Shown here: in pieces, positions 36,164-46,879 of the stretch | Numbering within the stretch: position 1 is the stretch's first letter | How the letters are laid out: each line of letters starts with the position of its first letter | Origin: Helicobacter cholecystus | GTDB taxonomy: Bacteria > Campylobacterota > Campylobacteria > Campylobacterales > Helicobacteraceae | Direction: 5' to 3' | Length of the DNA: 64,000 bases | Assembly: GCF_003364215.1 (NCBI RefSeq) | Contig: NZ_NXLU01000001.1 | Coordinates: forward strand, 248,001 to 312,000 | Notes under the pieces: generated by a model | Database searches by the model: none | What the model saw: only the letters and a program-made list of their open reading frames with translations | Told to the model about the DNA's origin: nothing | Position numbers and translations under genes: made by a program

Positions 36164-38044
36164 ATGAATCAACAATCTCCTAATAAATCTTTTAATAAAA
36201 ATCCTATTCTTCTTTTTGCGCTTCTGGTTTTAGTTGCGATGATTGTTTTTCGCTTTATGTCCCCACGCGAGGGTGGATTTTTTGATAACAAAGTCAGTGA
36301 AAAAAAAGAGGTAAGCTATTTTGAACTTAAACAAATGGCAAAAAATAAAGAATTAGAAAATGTTGAAATTGGACAAACTATGCTTAGAGCCATCTCAAGT
36401 GATGGAAGGACATTGTATGTTGCCAAAAAAGTTCCAGATTCTACCCTTGTGCCAATTTTGGATGAAAATGGCATTAAATACAGCGGTTTCAGTGAAAGCA
36501 ATATTTTCTCAGAAATTTTGAGTTGGTTACTTCCTGTTTTTGTACTAATTATCTTTTGGATGTTTATGGCAAGTCGTATGCAAAAAAATATGGGTAATGG
36601 AATTTTTGGTATGGGGAGTGCCAAACGCCTTGTTAATGCAGAAAAACCAAAGGTTAAGTTTGATGATATGGCAGGAAATGATGAGGCAAAAGAAGAGGTT
36701 GTAGAAATTGTGGATTTTCTCAAGCATCCTGATCGCTATACTCTTTTGGGTGCAAAAATTCCTCGAGGTGTCCTTCTTGTAGGTCCTCCAGGGACAGGTA
36801 AAACACTTCTTGCTAAGGCTGTAGCAGGAGAAGCAAATGTTCCTTTTTTCTCAATGAGTGGGAGCAGTTTTATTGAAATGTTTGTAGGAATGGGTGCAAG
36901 CCGAGTAAGAGATCTTTTTGATATGGCAAAAAAAGAGGCTCCAAGTATTATTTTTATTGATGAAATTGATGCAATTGGTAAAAGTCGTGCAGCTGGTGGG
37001 ATTGTTAGTGGAAATGATGAAAGAGAACAGACGCTTAATCAACTTTTAGCTGAAATGGATGGTTTTGGAAGTGAATCTGCACCAGTCATTGTGCTTGCAG
37101 CCACAAATCGTCCTGAGATTTTGGATCCTGCATTACTTCGTCCAGGAAGATTTGATCGCCAGGTGCTTGTTGATAAACCAGATTATAAAGGAAGGCTTGA
37201 TATTCTTAAAGTCCATATTAAAGGAATTAAACCCGCAAAAGATGTAGATTTGCCTGAAATTGCAAAAATGACTGCAGGGCTTGCAGGAGCAGATTTGGCA
37301 AATATTATTAATGAAGCCGCACTTCTTGCAGGAAGGGTCAATAAAAAAGAAGTCACCCAAAGCGATCTTAAAGAAGCTGTAGAGCGAGGAATTGCTGGAC
37401 TTGAGAAAAAATCAAGACGTATCAGTAAAAAAGAAAAAAGAATCGTAGCCTATCATGAGAGTGGGCATGCACTCATTAGTGAGCTCACAAAGGGTGCGGA
37501 TAAAGTCAATAAAGTTTCTATTATTCCTCGTGGAATGGCAGCTCTTGGATATACACTTAATACCCCACAAGAAAATAAGTATCTTGTGCAAAAACACGAA
37601 CTTATCGCTGATATAGATGTATTACTTGGAGGTAGAGGAGCAGAAGATGTATTCTTGGGTGAAATTTCTACAGGTGCAAGTAATGATTTAGAGCGTGCCA
37701 CAGATATTCTTAAGGCAATGGCAAGCTATTATGGGATGACAGAAGTTAGTGGATTGATGGTCTTAGAGAAACAACGCAACTCTTTTCTTAATGGTGGGGG
37801 AAGTGGTGGAGAATATAGTGAAAAAACTTCTGAAAAACTTGATAAATTTGTGCAAGAAACTCTTCAAGAGCGGTTTGAAGTTGTGAAACAAACACTTAAA
37901 GAATATGCACAAGCTGTAGAAACTATAACTGCTGAACTTTTAGAAAAAGAAGTGATTGATGGTGAGCGTGTTCGTGAAATCATTAGGGAGTTTGAAGAAA
38001 AAAATAATTTACCTACAAGACTCACTTCTGTTGAGGAGGAATAA
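36164..38044 (+). CDS. ftsH: ATP-dependent zinc metalloprotease FtsH
   Basis: 626-residue membrane-anchored AAA+ protease. Two membrane segments (about 12-30 and 118-135) flank a small periplasmic domain. Walker A is [10 protein letters not shown], the SRH region includes [21 protein letters not shown], and zinc site HESGH lies near residue 430. Degrades membrane and short-lived regulatory proteins. The next gene starts ten bases after its stop. Confidence 0.96.
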   Translation: MNQQSPNKSFNKNPILLFALLVLVAMIVFRFMSPREGGFFDNKVSEKKEVSYFELKQMAKNKELENVEIGQTMLRAISSDGRTLYVAKKVPDSTLVPILDENGIKYSGFSESNIFSEILSWLLPVFVLIIFWMFMASRMQKNMGNGIFGMGSAKRLVNAEKPKVKFDDMAGNDEAKEEVVEIVDFLKHPDRYTLLGAKIPRGVLLVGPPGTGKTLLAKAVAGEANVPFFSMSGSSFIEMFVGMGASRVRDLFDMAKKEAPSIIFIDEIDAIGKSRAAGGIVSGNDEREQTLNQLLAEMDGFGSESAPVIVLAATNRPEILDPALLRPGRFDRQVLVDKPDYKGRLDILKVHIKGIKPAKDVDLPEIAKMTAGLAGADLANIINEAALLAGRVNKKEVTQSDLKEAVERGIAGLEKKSRRISKKEKRIVAYHESGHALISELTKGADKVNKVSIIPRGMAALGYTLNTPQENKYLVQKHELIADIDVLLGGRGAEDVFLGEISTGASNDLERATDILKAMASYYGMTEVSGLMVLEKQRNSFLNGGGSGGEYSEKTSEKLDKFVQETLQERFEVVKQTLKEYAQAVETITAELLEKEVIDGERVREIIREFEEKNNLPTRLTSVEEE

Positions 38045-38054
38045 AGGAGGGATT

Positions 38055-38648
38055 ATGGGTTCGCAAATAAATTTTCTGGCTAAAAGTGGTTACAAGGGGA
38101 CGGTTTGGCTTGTTGCTCTTCTTGGAGTTTCATTGCTTTTTGGACTAGGGAGTTTGTGTTTTATTTTTCTTATTTTTCTTATTTTTTGGCTTATACTTTT
38201 TAGAAATCCCGAGAGAAATGCACTCCATCTTTCAGAAAATGCATTTCTTGCCCCTATTGATGGAGTGGTTACAGAAATTTCTTCAACAGCTAACCGATGT
38301 CAGATTAAAATCAAAAATCAACTTTTTGATGTGGGCGTCATACGTTCTCCTCGGCATATCCAAGCATATACACTTTCAGAAATTCATGGGATACCTCTTT
38401 TTTTTTCTAACAAAAAAAGTCTTTTTAACTCAGAGATTGTTTTTAGCTTTGGAGAAAATAAAATGATCTTCTACCCACAAATCTTCAAATTTTATCCTTT
38501 AAATTTAAATCTCAATGAACTTGAGCGAGGAGAGAGGATGGGGTTTATGAAAGGTGAAATAATTCTTGAAATTGAGGGAATTGAAACCAAGGTTAATGTA
38601 GGAGATAGGGTTAAGGGGGGTGAGAGCGTTTTGGGGTATTTGCAATGA
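38055..38648 (+). CDS. phosphatidylserine decarboxylase-like protein lacking the self-cleavage site
   Basis: 197-residue membrane protein between ftsH and pssA. Residues about 15-50 form membrane segments, followed by LFRNPER and FLAPIDGVVTEI, which match PSD family motifs, and VGVIRSPRHIQAY. The GST/FGS serine, which in true PSD becomes the pyruvoyl prosthetic group, is missing. The corresponding place reads MGFMKGEIILEIEG and the protein ends VKGGESVLGYLQ. So an active decarboxylase is unlikely. ATG 38055 has AAGGAGG upstream. It ends by ATGA overlap with pssA. Confidence 0.75.
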   Translation: MGSQINFLAKSGYKGTVWLVALLGVSLLFGLGSLCFIFLIFLIFWLILFRNPERNALHLSENAFLAPIDGVVTEISSTANRCQIKIKNQLFDVGVIRSPRHIQAYTLSEIHGIPLFFSNKKSLFNSEIVFSFGENKMIFYPQIFKFYPLNLNLNELERGERMGFMKGEIILEIEGIETKVNVGDRVKGGESVLGYLQ

Positions 38649-39391
38649 AAATCAATCCTTTATATGTGCTTCCTAATGCGTTTACGGCAGGGAGTATTTT
38701 TTTAGCAATTTTAAGTTTAATCTGGGCTTCTCAAGAGAGCTTTGTATCAGCATGTTGGGCGATTGTAGCTTCAATGATTTTGGATGGTCTTGATGGGCGC
38801 GTGGCAAGACTTACAGGAACGAGTTCAAAATTTGGTGTGGAATTTGATTCTTTAGCAGATGTTATAGCCTTTGGTGTAGCTCCTGCAATGTTGGTGTATT
38901 TTTATATTGGGCAATATTATGGGCGATTGGGTGTAGTAGTCTGCGCGTTGTTTGTAGTTTTTGGTGCAATCAGATTGGCGAGATTTAATATCACCACAAG
39001 CTCTGAACCAAACTCTTTTATAGGCCTTCCCATCCCCTCAGCAGCAATCTTTTTAGTGGCTTGGATTTTATTTAATGAAACTTATGAGCTCCTTCATCTT
39101 CCCTCAGGTGCAAAACTTGATGCATTGGATAATAAACTTGTCCTTGAAGGCACTTTTGGATATGGATTGCTCTGTTTAGTGCTTCTTGCAGGAATTTTAA
39201 TGGTGAGCAATATTCGTTATCCCTCATTTAAAAAAATTAAATGGGATTTAAGAACTTTTATTGTTTTGCTTGTGCTTGGTGGAATTCTTATCTATCGTCC
39301 AATTGAAGCACTTGCCTTTGCAATGAGTGGATATGTACTCTATGGAATTATCCGTTGGATTTTTTTGCTAGGAAAGATTAGTTTTAAATAG
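38645..39391 (+). CDS. pssA: CDP-diacylglycerol-serine O-phosphatidyltransferase
   Basis: 248-residue integral membrane enzyme making phosphatidylserine from CDP-diacylglycerol and serine. The CDP-alcohol phosphatidyltransferase motif is visible as DGLDGRVARLTG...GVEFDSLADVIAFG. About seven hydrophobic segments. Starts within the stop of the PSD-like gene (ATGA), so both are co-translated. Confidence 0.94.
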   Translation: MKINPLYVLPNAFTAGSIFLAILSLIWASQESFVSACWAIVASMILDGLDGRVARLTGTSSKFGVEFDSLADVIAFGVAPAMLVYFYIGQYYGRLGVVVCALFVVFGAIRLARFNITTSSEPNSFIGLPIPSAAIFLVAWILFNETYELLHLPSGAKLDALDNKLVLEGTFGYGLLCLVLLAGILMVSNIRYPSFKKIKWDLRTFIVLLVLGGILIYRPIEALAFAMSGYVLYGIIRWIFLLGKISFK

Positions 39392-39526
39392 TCTATTCAT
39401 CTAACCCTATCTAGAAAAGATGCAGTAAGCCAAAACTTAAAGGTTAAAACTCCGCTCATTATCATAAAGAGATTTTCAGAGAGCTTGAAATTTATTGCAA
39501 ACCTTAATCTGATCCAAGGAGAAATG

Positions 39527-40168
39527 ATGATTTTATTGTTAGAAGATGAGATTGTGCTTTGCGAGATGGTCGAAGAATTTCTGATTTCTAAGGGATTTGA
39601 AGTATATAGCGTAGATAATGCTGATGATACACTTGAAGAGGCGATGAGTGGGAAGTATAAGCTTTTTATTTTTGATGTTAAGGTGCCTTTAGGAAATGGT
39701 TTTTCTATTCTTCAAGAACTTAGAAGTCACAAAATTCAAACCCCTGCAATTTTTACAACCTCACTCAATACTATTGCAGATTTGCAAGAAGGATATGAGA
39801 GTGGGTGTGATGATTATCTAAAAAAACCTTTTGAACTTGAAGAACTGTATTTAAGGGTTGAAAAACTTTTGGGCAGAAGTAAGAAAGAGAGTGTAGATTT
39901 TGGAAATGGAGTGAGATTTGATATGTCTCAAAAGCTTTTATATAAAGATGATGCGCTTTTACCACTGACAAATAAGGAGAATGAACTCTTAGCCATGCTT
40001 ATAGAAAACAAGGGTCAATATCTTACACTTGAGGAAATTTCTTATCGACTTTGGGGATATGAAGAGCCGAGTTTCACCTCTTTACGTGTGTATATTAAAA
40101 ATATTCGCCAACAAATTGGAAAGGACTGTATTCACACAAAAAGAGGGCTAGGATATTGCTATGAATGA
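39527..40168 (+). CDS. OmpR-family two-component response regulator
   Basis: 213-residue regulator: receiver domain with LLEDE and the phospho-acceptor in FIFDVKVPLGNG, and a C-terminal winged-helix domain (TNKENELLAMLIEN, SFTSLRVYIKNIRQQI). ATG 39527-39529 has AAGGAG five bases upstream. ATG 39524 is only two bases from it and is less likely. The 3' end overlaps the kinase gene by eight bases. Regulon unknown. Confidence 0.9.
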   Translation: MILLLEDEIVLCEMVEEFLISKGFEVYSVDNADDTLEEAMSGKYKLFIFDVKVPLGNGFSILQELRSHKIQTPAIFTTSLNTIADLQEGYESGCDDYLKKPFELEELYLRVEKLLGRSKKESVDFGNGVRFDMSQKLLYKDDALLPLTNKENELLAMLIENKGQYLTLEEISYRLWGYEEPSFTSLRVYIKNIRQQIGKDCIHTKRGLGYCYE

Positions 40169-41411
40169 GGCAAAAAAGACAATTCTAAGTATTCTTGCTT
40201 TGTATATGATCAGCACTATAGTTTTTTTGAGTATTATTTTTGGAATATGGTATTACGGAGAATTGGATTTGCTTAAAACACGTTCTTTTCACGAAGTTAA
40301 AAATCTAAGCAAACGTATTATTTATGTTTTAGCTAAAAAAGAAAAATATGGTTTTTTTGTGCAATCACTTGAAGGACAAAAGGCAATCTTACAATCTATT
40401 TCATTAGAATCGGGCTATCTTATTGCAGCTTTCAATCAAAAAGGTGAGATTGTTTATAGCAATATGAAGATCAATCCTTTTGCAGTCCCCAAAGAAAATG
40501 GAGTGTATATCATTGACAATCACGCTATTTTAAGTTCTTATGGACGACCTGATTTTTTATATAAGAGAAATTTTGGTGAGCGCGAAATGATGCATTATAG
40601 GCCTGAAAATGATTTTAGAATTATTATTGATGGAGGGGATGTGGGGAATTTGCTATGGAAACTTAGAATTAGAATTTGGGGGATTTTTGGGGTTCTGCTT
40701 GTGATGATGGGAATTGTTGGTTTTTTCCTTGTGCGCCTTGCACTCAAACCTCTTAATCAAAAAATTGAAGAACTCAATCTGTTTATCAAAGATGCAACCC
40801 ATGAAATTAATACACCTTTAAGTGTGTTGCAAATGAGCGTAGATCAAATTGATAAATCCCTTATTCAAGAAAAAGATTTAAAAAAATTTAAATCTATCCA
40901 AGTTGCAGCACGCACACTGGAGAGTATTTATCATTCCTTGATTTATACTTCTTTTGGGCGTCTTGAAAATAAGATTGAAGAGATCAATCTATCAAATCTT
41001 ATCAAGGAGAGGCTAGATTATTTTGAAATGCTTTTTGCACAAAAAAATCTTTGTATCTCAACGGATTTTCAAGATGTATTGCTTAGGGCTAATCTCAAAA
41101 GCATTACGCTTGTCATTGATAATTTATTGAGCAATGCCTATAAATACACCCAAAAAAATGGGACTATAACAATAAAGATTTGGAAGGAGGGGCAAAAGAA
41201 TTTTCTCTCTATCCAAGACAATGGTTGTGGGATTGCCCCTAGGGATATTGAGCATATTTTTAAGCGTTATACACGATTTGATAGCTCTAAGGGGGGATTT
41301 GGATTGGGGTTGAGTATCGTGAAGAAAATTTGTGATGAATTTGGGGTGCAAATTGAGTGCAAAAGTGAATTAAAAAAGGGTAGTGAGTTTATACTTGCGT
41401 GGAGTTTTTAA
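40161..41411 (+). CDS. two-component sensor histidine kinase
   Basis: 416-residue membrane kinase. Two membrane segments (about 8-30 and 168-193) bound a periplasmic sensor of about 130 residues with no Cys cluster or known domain that I recognise. The phospho-acceptor His is in KDATHEINTPLSVLQMS. The ATPase domain shows N, G1 and G2 boxes (DNLLSNAYKY, IQDNGCGI, GGFGLGLSI). Paired with the response regulator upstream. Signal not known. Confidence 0.9.
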   Translation: MNEAKKTILSILALYMISTIVFLSIIFGIWYYGELDLLKTRSFHEVKNLSKRIIYVLAKKEKYGFFVQSLEGQKAILQSISLESGYLIAAFNQKGEIVYSNMKINPFAVPKENGVYIIDNHAILSSYGRPDFLYKRNFGEREMMHYRPENDFRIIIDGGDVGNLLWKLRIRIWGIFGVLLVMMGIVGFFLVRLALKPLNQKIEELNLFIKDATHEINTPLSVLQMSVDQIDKSLIQEKDLKKFKSIQVAARTLESIYHSLIYTSFGRLENKIEEINLSNLIKERLDYFEMLFAQKNLCISTDFQDVLLRANLKSITLVIDNLLSNAYKYTQKNGTITIKIWKEGQKNFLSIQDNGCGIAPRDIEHIFKRYTRFDSSKGGFGLGLSIVKKICDEFGVQIECKSELKKGSEFILAWSF

Positions 41412-41462
41412 GTTTTTTATTTTAGAATTACAAGTTATGTTTATGGAAAAAGGAGTGGATAG

Positions 41463-42170
<708 letters not shown>

Positions 42171-42209
42171 GAATTTATAGTAAAATAAAAAATAAAAAGG
42201 ATAGAGAAA

Positions 42210-42431
42210 ATGAGAACTGAAGAAATTGCTGCTAGGGCATTAGAAAAAACTGGAAATGATCGCTATATTTTATCTAATCTTGTTTTTGCACGTACAAAAG
42301 AACTCAGCAATGGTGCAAAACCTCTTGTAGACATGGATTTAAAGGTGCATAAACTTGCAGATATTGCAATGATGGAAATTGCAGAAGGAAAGATCACACT
42401 CACTTCAATCCAAGACATTCAACCAAGGTAA
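42210..42431 (+). CDS. rpoZ: RNA polymerase omega subunit
   Basis: 73-residue subunit that stabilises beta' and takes part in ppGpp binding. N-terminal [19 protein letters not shown] is typical. Located directly upstream of spoT, as commonly found, so omega and the alarmone enzyme are co-expressed. Confidence 0.94.
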   Translation: MRTEEIAARALEKTGNDRYILSNLVFARTKELSNGAKPLVDMDLKVHKLADIAMMEIAEGKITLTSIQDIQPR

Positions 42432-42434
42432 GAT

Positions 42435-44555
42435 ATGGATTTTTTTGAGACTCTTAAAAGGTGTAAAAGTATCCAAGAGTCTCAGGCACTCCTCTCTTCT
42501 TATATTCAAATTACTCCAAAGATTCAAAAAGCTATTAACTTTGCAACGGAAGCTCATCAAGAACAGTGTCGTAAAAGCGGAGAACCCTATATTGTTCATC
42601 CCCTTTGTGTGGCAAGCATTGTAGCTTTTTATGGAGGAGATGAGGCGATGATTTGCTCCTCACTCTTACATGATGTGGTAGAGGATACGCATTTCTCTCT
42701 TCAAGAAGTAGAGGTGGAATTTGGCTATGAGGTGGCACAAATCGTCGATGCCCTTACAAAAATTGTTGAACTCAGAGAAGAGAATATCCCCCAAGGAGCG
42801 AGCAATACCAAGATGCTCTCTTCAGCCCTCTCTTTCCGTAAAGTACTTCTTGCCTCAATTAAAGATATACGAGCAATTTTTATTAAAATCTGTGATCGAC
42901 TGCATAATATGCTAACCTTGGAATCTTTAAGAGAAGAAAAGCAAAAAAAGATTTCAGAAGAAACACTTGTTGTCTATGCACCCATTGCTTATCGCCTTGG
43001 AATTTCAAGTATTAAAAATGAACTTGAGGATCGTAGTTTTTATTTTCTTTTTAAAGAAGAGTATCAAAAGATTCAATCTTTTCTTGGGGAAAATCGTTTA
43101 GCACTTGAGGGGAAGCTTAAGGAATTTGTCGAAAAACTTAAAGTCTTCTTGTATCAAGAGGGATATGGTGATGATGATTTTATCATTCAATCTCGTCTCA
43201 AACGCCCTTATTCTATCTATCTTAAAATGCAAAGAAAGGGCGTGGGTGTTAGGGAAATTTTAGATTTACTTGCTGTGAGGGTGATTGTAAAAAACGAAAT
43301 TGATTGCTATAAGGTACTGGGTATTGTGCACTTATATTTTAAGCCCATTGTAGCAAGATTTAAAGATTACATTGCACTTCCTAAAGAAAATGGCTATCAA
43401 ACAATTCATACTACGCTTTTTGATGAGCGTACAATTTTTGAAGTACAGATTCGAACATTTGATATGCAAAAGAGTGCAGAATATGGACTTGCTGCTCACT
43501 GGAAATATAAAATGGGGAATCAGGTTTCACTCGATTGGCTTAGCAATATTGAATATAAAGATCAAAATATTGAAGAGTTTTATGAACTGATTAAGAGTGA
43601 TTTGTATAAAGAGGATATTGCAGTTTTTTCTCCAAGAGGAGATGTATTCTCTCTTCCTGCAGGAGCTGTAGCACTAGATTTTGCTTATGCTGTGCATACA
43701 GAGCTTGGAGACAATGCTATTGGGGCTTATGTGAACAACCAGAAAGTAAGTTTGCTTGAGAGATTGAAAAGTGGGGATATTGTGAGGATTGTAACAGGAG
43801 AGAACAGGGGGCTTAGATCCTCTTGGATTGATATTGTAAAAACTTCTAAGGCAAAGAATAAAATTAAATTAAAATGCCAAAATCGTCTAAAAGAAGTTAA
43901 TAAAAATATTGCCTTGCAAATTTATAAAACTTTTTTTAATAAAACTTATGATGAAGTTTTATGGGCAATTGAAAATATAGGTAATGCATCATGGAATCTC
44001 AATTATGAGTGCATCAAAGAAAATGCTTTAAATCTTGTTGAATTTTTTAGACAAGAAGGAAGAATTTTTACACGCTTACGCTATTTAAATTGGAAACTTA
44101 ATGAATATGTATTTGAGAATTTTAGAATCCTTTCGCATAAGCATGTTGATGGTATTTTATACGATTATTGTTGTTATCCAAAACAAGGAGATGAGGTCAT
44201 GGGTGTTTTGGAAAATGATAAGGTTATCTTACATCATCGTTTATGTGAAAAAATTAAGCTTGAAGAAAAAACAAAGATGGTTTTTGTGGATTGGGTGGGA
44301 GAAGTGTATGAGAAATATCGTGTCATTGTTTTGCTTGAAGATAGTAAAGGATCTCTTGCAAAGTTCTTATTAGATTTGGCTAAACAAGATTGCAATCTGT
44401 TAGGAATTTCTTATGGCGGACATAAAGATCAATTTCTTACCCATTTTGAAATTGTATTTGAAACTGGGAGCAAAAGTAACAAAGAGCTCAAAAACAACTT
44501 AACAAACAAATATAAAATTGTAGAATTTCAAAATCTAAAAGATGTCTATCATTAA
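42435..44555 (+). CDS. spoT: bifunctional (p)ppGpp synthetase/hydrolase SpoT
   Basis: 706-residue Rel/Spo homologue. HD hydrolase domain (His79-Asp80 in SSLLHDVVEDTH), synthetase domain (around 270-340, YIALPKENGYQTIHTT), TGS domain (around 390-450, VFSPRGDVFSLPAGA) and a C-terminal ACT-like segment. Helicobacter normally has a single such enzyme, which I infer is the case here. It starts three bases after rpoZ. Confidence 0.95.
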   Translation: MDFFETLKRCKSIQESQALLSSYIQITPKIQKAINFATEAHQEQCRKSGEPYIVHPLCVASIVAFYGGDEAMICSSLLHDVVEDTHFSLQEVEVEFGYEVAQIVDALTKIVELREENIPQGASNTKMLSSALSFRKVLLASIKDIRAIFIKICDRLHNMLTLESLREEKQKKISEETLVVYAPIAYRLGISSIKNELEDRSFYFLFKEEYQKIQSFLGENRLALEGKLKEFVEKLKVFLYQEGYGDDDFIIQSRLKRPYSIYLKMQRKGVGVREILDLLAVRVIVKNEIDCYKVLGIVHLYFKPIVARFKDYIALPKENGYQTIHTTLFDERTIFEVQIRTFDMQKSAEYGLAAHWKYKMGNQVSLDWLSNIEYKDQNIEEFYELIKSDLYKEDIAVFSPRGDVFSLPAGAVALDFAYAVHTELGDNAIGAYVNNQKVSLLERLKSGDIVRIVTGENRGLRSSWIDIVKTSKAKNKIKLKCQNRLKEVNKNIALQIYKTFFNKTYDEVLWAIENIGNASWNLNYECIKENALNLVEFFRQEGRIFTRLRYLNWKLNEYVFENFRILSHKHVDGILYDYCCYPKQGDEVMGVLENDKVILHHRLCEKIKLEEKTKMVFVDWVGEVYEKYRVIVLLEDSKGSLAKFLLDLAKQDCNLLGISYGGHKDQFLTHFEIVFETGSKSNKELKNNLTNKYKIVEFQNLKDVYH

Positions 44556-44570
44556 GGCTTAGGAGAAGTT

Positions 44571-45779
44571 ATGCAAGAAAAGATTCAAGAAGCATTGGCA
44601 GAAATTCAGCGTGGTAGTGTTGAGATTATTGGGCTTGAGAGAATAGAAGAGCTTGTAAGGAGATTTTTTGCTACAGGTGAGCGCTATATTCTCAAGGCTG
44701 GATTTGATCCAACTGCACCTGATTTGCACTTAGGACATACTGTGCTTATCCAAAAACTTGCAACTTTTCAAAAATATGGAGCAATGATTAAGTTTTTAAT
44801 TGGTGATTTTACAGCTTGTATTGGAGATCCTACAGGAAAGAGTGAAACACGAAAACCTTTAACTCCACAGCAGGTTGAGCAAAATGCTCAAACTTACAAA
44901 GAACAAGTATTTAAGATTTTAGATCCTTCACTTTGTGAGGTAGTGTTTAACTCAACATGGCTTAATGGCTTGGGCAGTATAGGAATGATTGAGCTTACTT
45001 CAAAATTTTCTGTGGCTAGGATGCTAGAGAGGGATGATTTTACAAAGCGATTTAAAAGCAATCAGCCTATTTCTATTGTAGAGTTTATATATCCTTTACT
45101 CCAAGGTTATGATTCTGTGGCACTTAAAAGTGATATTGAGCTAGGTGGAAACGATCAGAAATTTAATCTTTTAATGGGAAGGACATTGCAGAGAGTCTAT
45201 GGGATTGGAAAGGAACAATCTGTGATAATGATGCCTTTGTTAGAAGGGCTTGATGGGGTAGCTAAAATGAGCAAGAGTTTGGGGAATTATGTGGGAATTA
45301 CAGAAGAGCCCAAACAAATGTATGCTAAGATTTTAAGTATCTCTGATGATTTGATGTGGAAATATTTTGAGCTATTAAGCTCAAAAACTCTTGCAGAAAT
45401 TGAAGAAATTAAACAAAATGTGTTAAAAGGTATTTTACATCCTAAGGTTGCAAAAGAAAATCTTGCATTAGAGATTGTGGAACGTTATCATAATGCAAAA
45501 GATGCAAAAGATGCAAAAGATGCTTTTGATCGTGTGTTTGGCAAAAATGAAATTCCAATTGATATGCCAAGTTTTACTTTTGGAGCTGGAGAGTGGGTTT
45601 GTCTCATTCTTAAGGAAAGTGGGATGTGTGATTCGACTTCTCAGGCACGCCGTGAGATTAAAGCAGGAGCTTTTAGAATCAATCAAGAAAAAAATAACGA
45701 TGAAAACCTTAAACTCCAAGAAGGAGAATATGTGTTTCAAATCGGCAAGAGAAAATTTGCAAAGATAATAATTAAATAA
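44571..45779 (+). CDS. tyrS: tyrosyl-tRNA synthetase
   Basis: 402-residue class I synthetase with HLGHTV (HIGH equivalent), [11 protein letters not shown] and a C-terminal S4 RNA-binding domain. A 9-base unit GCAAAAGAT occurs three times at 45495-45521 and encodes [10 protein letters not shown] in the linker before the S4 domain. Such a triplet-phase repeat would change length without a frameshift. Confidence 0.96.
   Translation: MQEKIQEALAEIQRGSVEIIGLERIEELVRRFFATGERYILKAGFDPTAPDLHLGHTVLIQKLATFQKYGAMIKFLIGDFTACIGDPTGKSETRKPLTPQQVEQNAQTYKEQVFKILDPSLCEVVFNSTWLNGLGSIGMIELTSKFSVARMLERDDFTKRFKSNQPISIVEFIYPLLQGYDSVALKSDIELGGNDQKFNLLMGRTLQRVYGIGKEQSVIMMPLLEGLDGVAKMSKSLGNYVGITEEPKQMYAKILSISDDLMWKYFELLSSKTLAEIEEIKQNVLKGILHPKVAKENLALEIVERYHNAKDAKDAKDAFDRVFGKNEIPIDMPSFTFGAGEWVCLILKESGMCDSTSQARREIKAGAFRINQEKNNDENLKLQEGEYVFQIGKRKFAKIIIK
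45495..45521 (+). repeat. three-copy 9-bp tandem repeat within tyrS
   Basis: GCAAAAGAT repeated three times, in frame, encoding an Ala-Lys-Asp triplet in a likely helical linker. Copy number can change without breaking the reading frame. Confidence 0.85.
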
Positions 45780-45788
45780 GGTGAAATA

Positions 45789-46874
45789 ATGATTAAACTC
45801 AAGCCACTAAAAATTGGAAAACATATCATCAAACATCCCATCTTTCAAGGGGGAATGGGAGTGGGGATTAGCTGGGATAATCTAGCAGGAAATGTAAGTA
45901 AAGAGGGGGGATTGGGGATTATTAGCTGTGTGGGGACAGGTTACTATAAAAATCTTGAATTTGTTGAAAAAATTGTTAATTCTAAACCTTTTGAAGCAAT
46001 CAATTTTTATTCTAAGAAAGCTCTTAATGAGATTTTTAAAAATGCAAGAAAAATTTGTGGTGAAAATCCATTGGGCGCAAATATTATGTATGCGATTAAT
46101 GAATATGGCAGGGTGGTTAAAGATGCATGTGAAGCAGGAGCAAATCTTATTGTTACGGGCGCAGGACTTCCTACAAATATGCCTGAATTTACTAAAAATT
46201 TTCCTGATGTTGCACTCATTCCTATCGTATCTTCTGCGAGAGCATTGCGAATTATTTGCAAACGTTGGAGCGAACGTTATGCAAAAATCCCTGATGCAGT
46301 TGTGGTGGAGGGACCATTAAGTGGAGGGCATCAAGGCTTTAGCTATGAGGATTGTTTTAAGGAAGAAAATCAACTTGAAAATCTTGTCCCTCAAATGCTT
46401 GAAGAGGCGAAAAAGTGGGGAGAGATTCCTATTATTGCTGCAGGAGGAATCTGGGATAGAGAAGATATTAATAAAATGATTTCTTTAGGTGCAAGTGGTG
46501 TGCAGATGGCAACTAGGTTTTTGGGGACTTATGAATGTGATGCAACCTATTATCGTGAACTTATGCCAAAGGTTAGAAAAGAAGATATTACATTGGTTAA
46601 ATCCCCTGTAGGTTATCCTGCAAGAGTAATCCAAACAGGGGTGCTTGCACGTATTAAAGAAGGTACTGCTCCAAAGATTAGATGTGTGAGTAATTGCGTA
46701 TCACCTTGTCATAGAGGTGTTGAGGCAAAGGCAGTGGGATATTGTATTGCTGATTCTTTAAGTGCCGGGTATAGGGGGGATAGCGTGAATGGATTATTCT
46801 TTACAGGGGCAAATGGTTATAGGATCAATGAAATTACCACAGTAAAAGCTATTTTTGAAGAGTTGACCAAGTAG
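45789..46874 (+). CDS. nitronate monooxygenase/2-nitropropane dioxygenase family protein
   Basis: 361-residue FMN-dependent TIM-barrel protein. Motifs GGMGVGISWDNLAGNVSKEG, IVTGAGLP and PIIAAGGIWD are family hallmarks, and the family includes FabK-like enoyl reductases. The same neighbour follows tyrS in H. pylori. Exact substrate not determined. Separated from tyrS by nine bases. Confidence 0.85.
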   Translation: MIKLKPLKIGKHIIKHPIFQGGMGVGISWDNLAGNVSKEGGLGIISCVGTGYYKNLEFVEKIVNSKPFEAINFYSKKALNEIFKNARKICGENPLGANIMYAINEYGRVVKDACEAGANLIVTGAGLPTNMPEFTKNFPDVALIPIVSSARALRIICKRWSERYAKIPDAVVVEGPLSGGHQGFSYEDCFKEENQLENLVPQMLEEAKKWGEIPIIAAGGIWDREDINKMISLGASGVQMATRFLGTYECDATYYRELMPKVRKEDITLVKSPVGYPARVIQTGVLARIKEGTAPKIRCVSNCVSPCHRGVEAKAVGYCIADSLSAGYRGDSVNGLFFTGANGYRINEITTVKAIFEELTK

Positions 46875-46879
46875 GTCTA

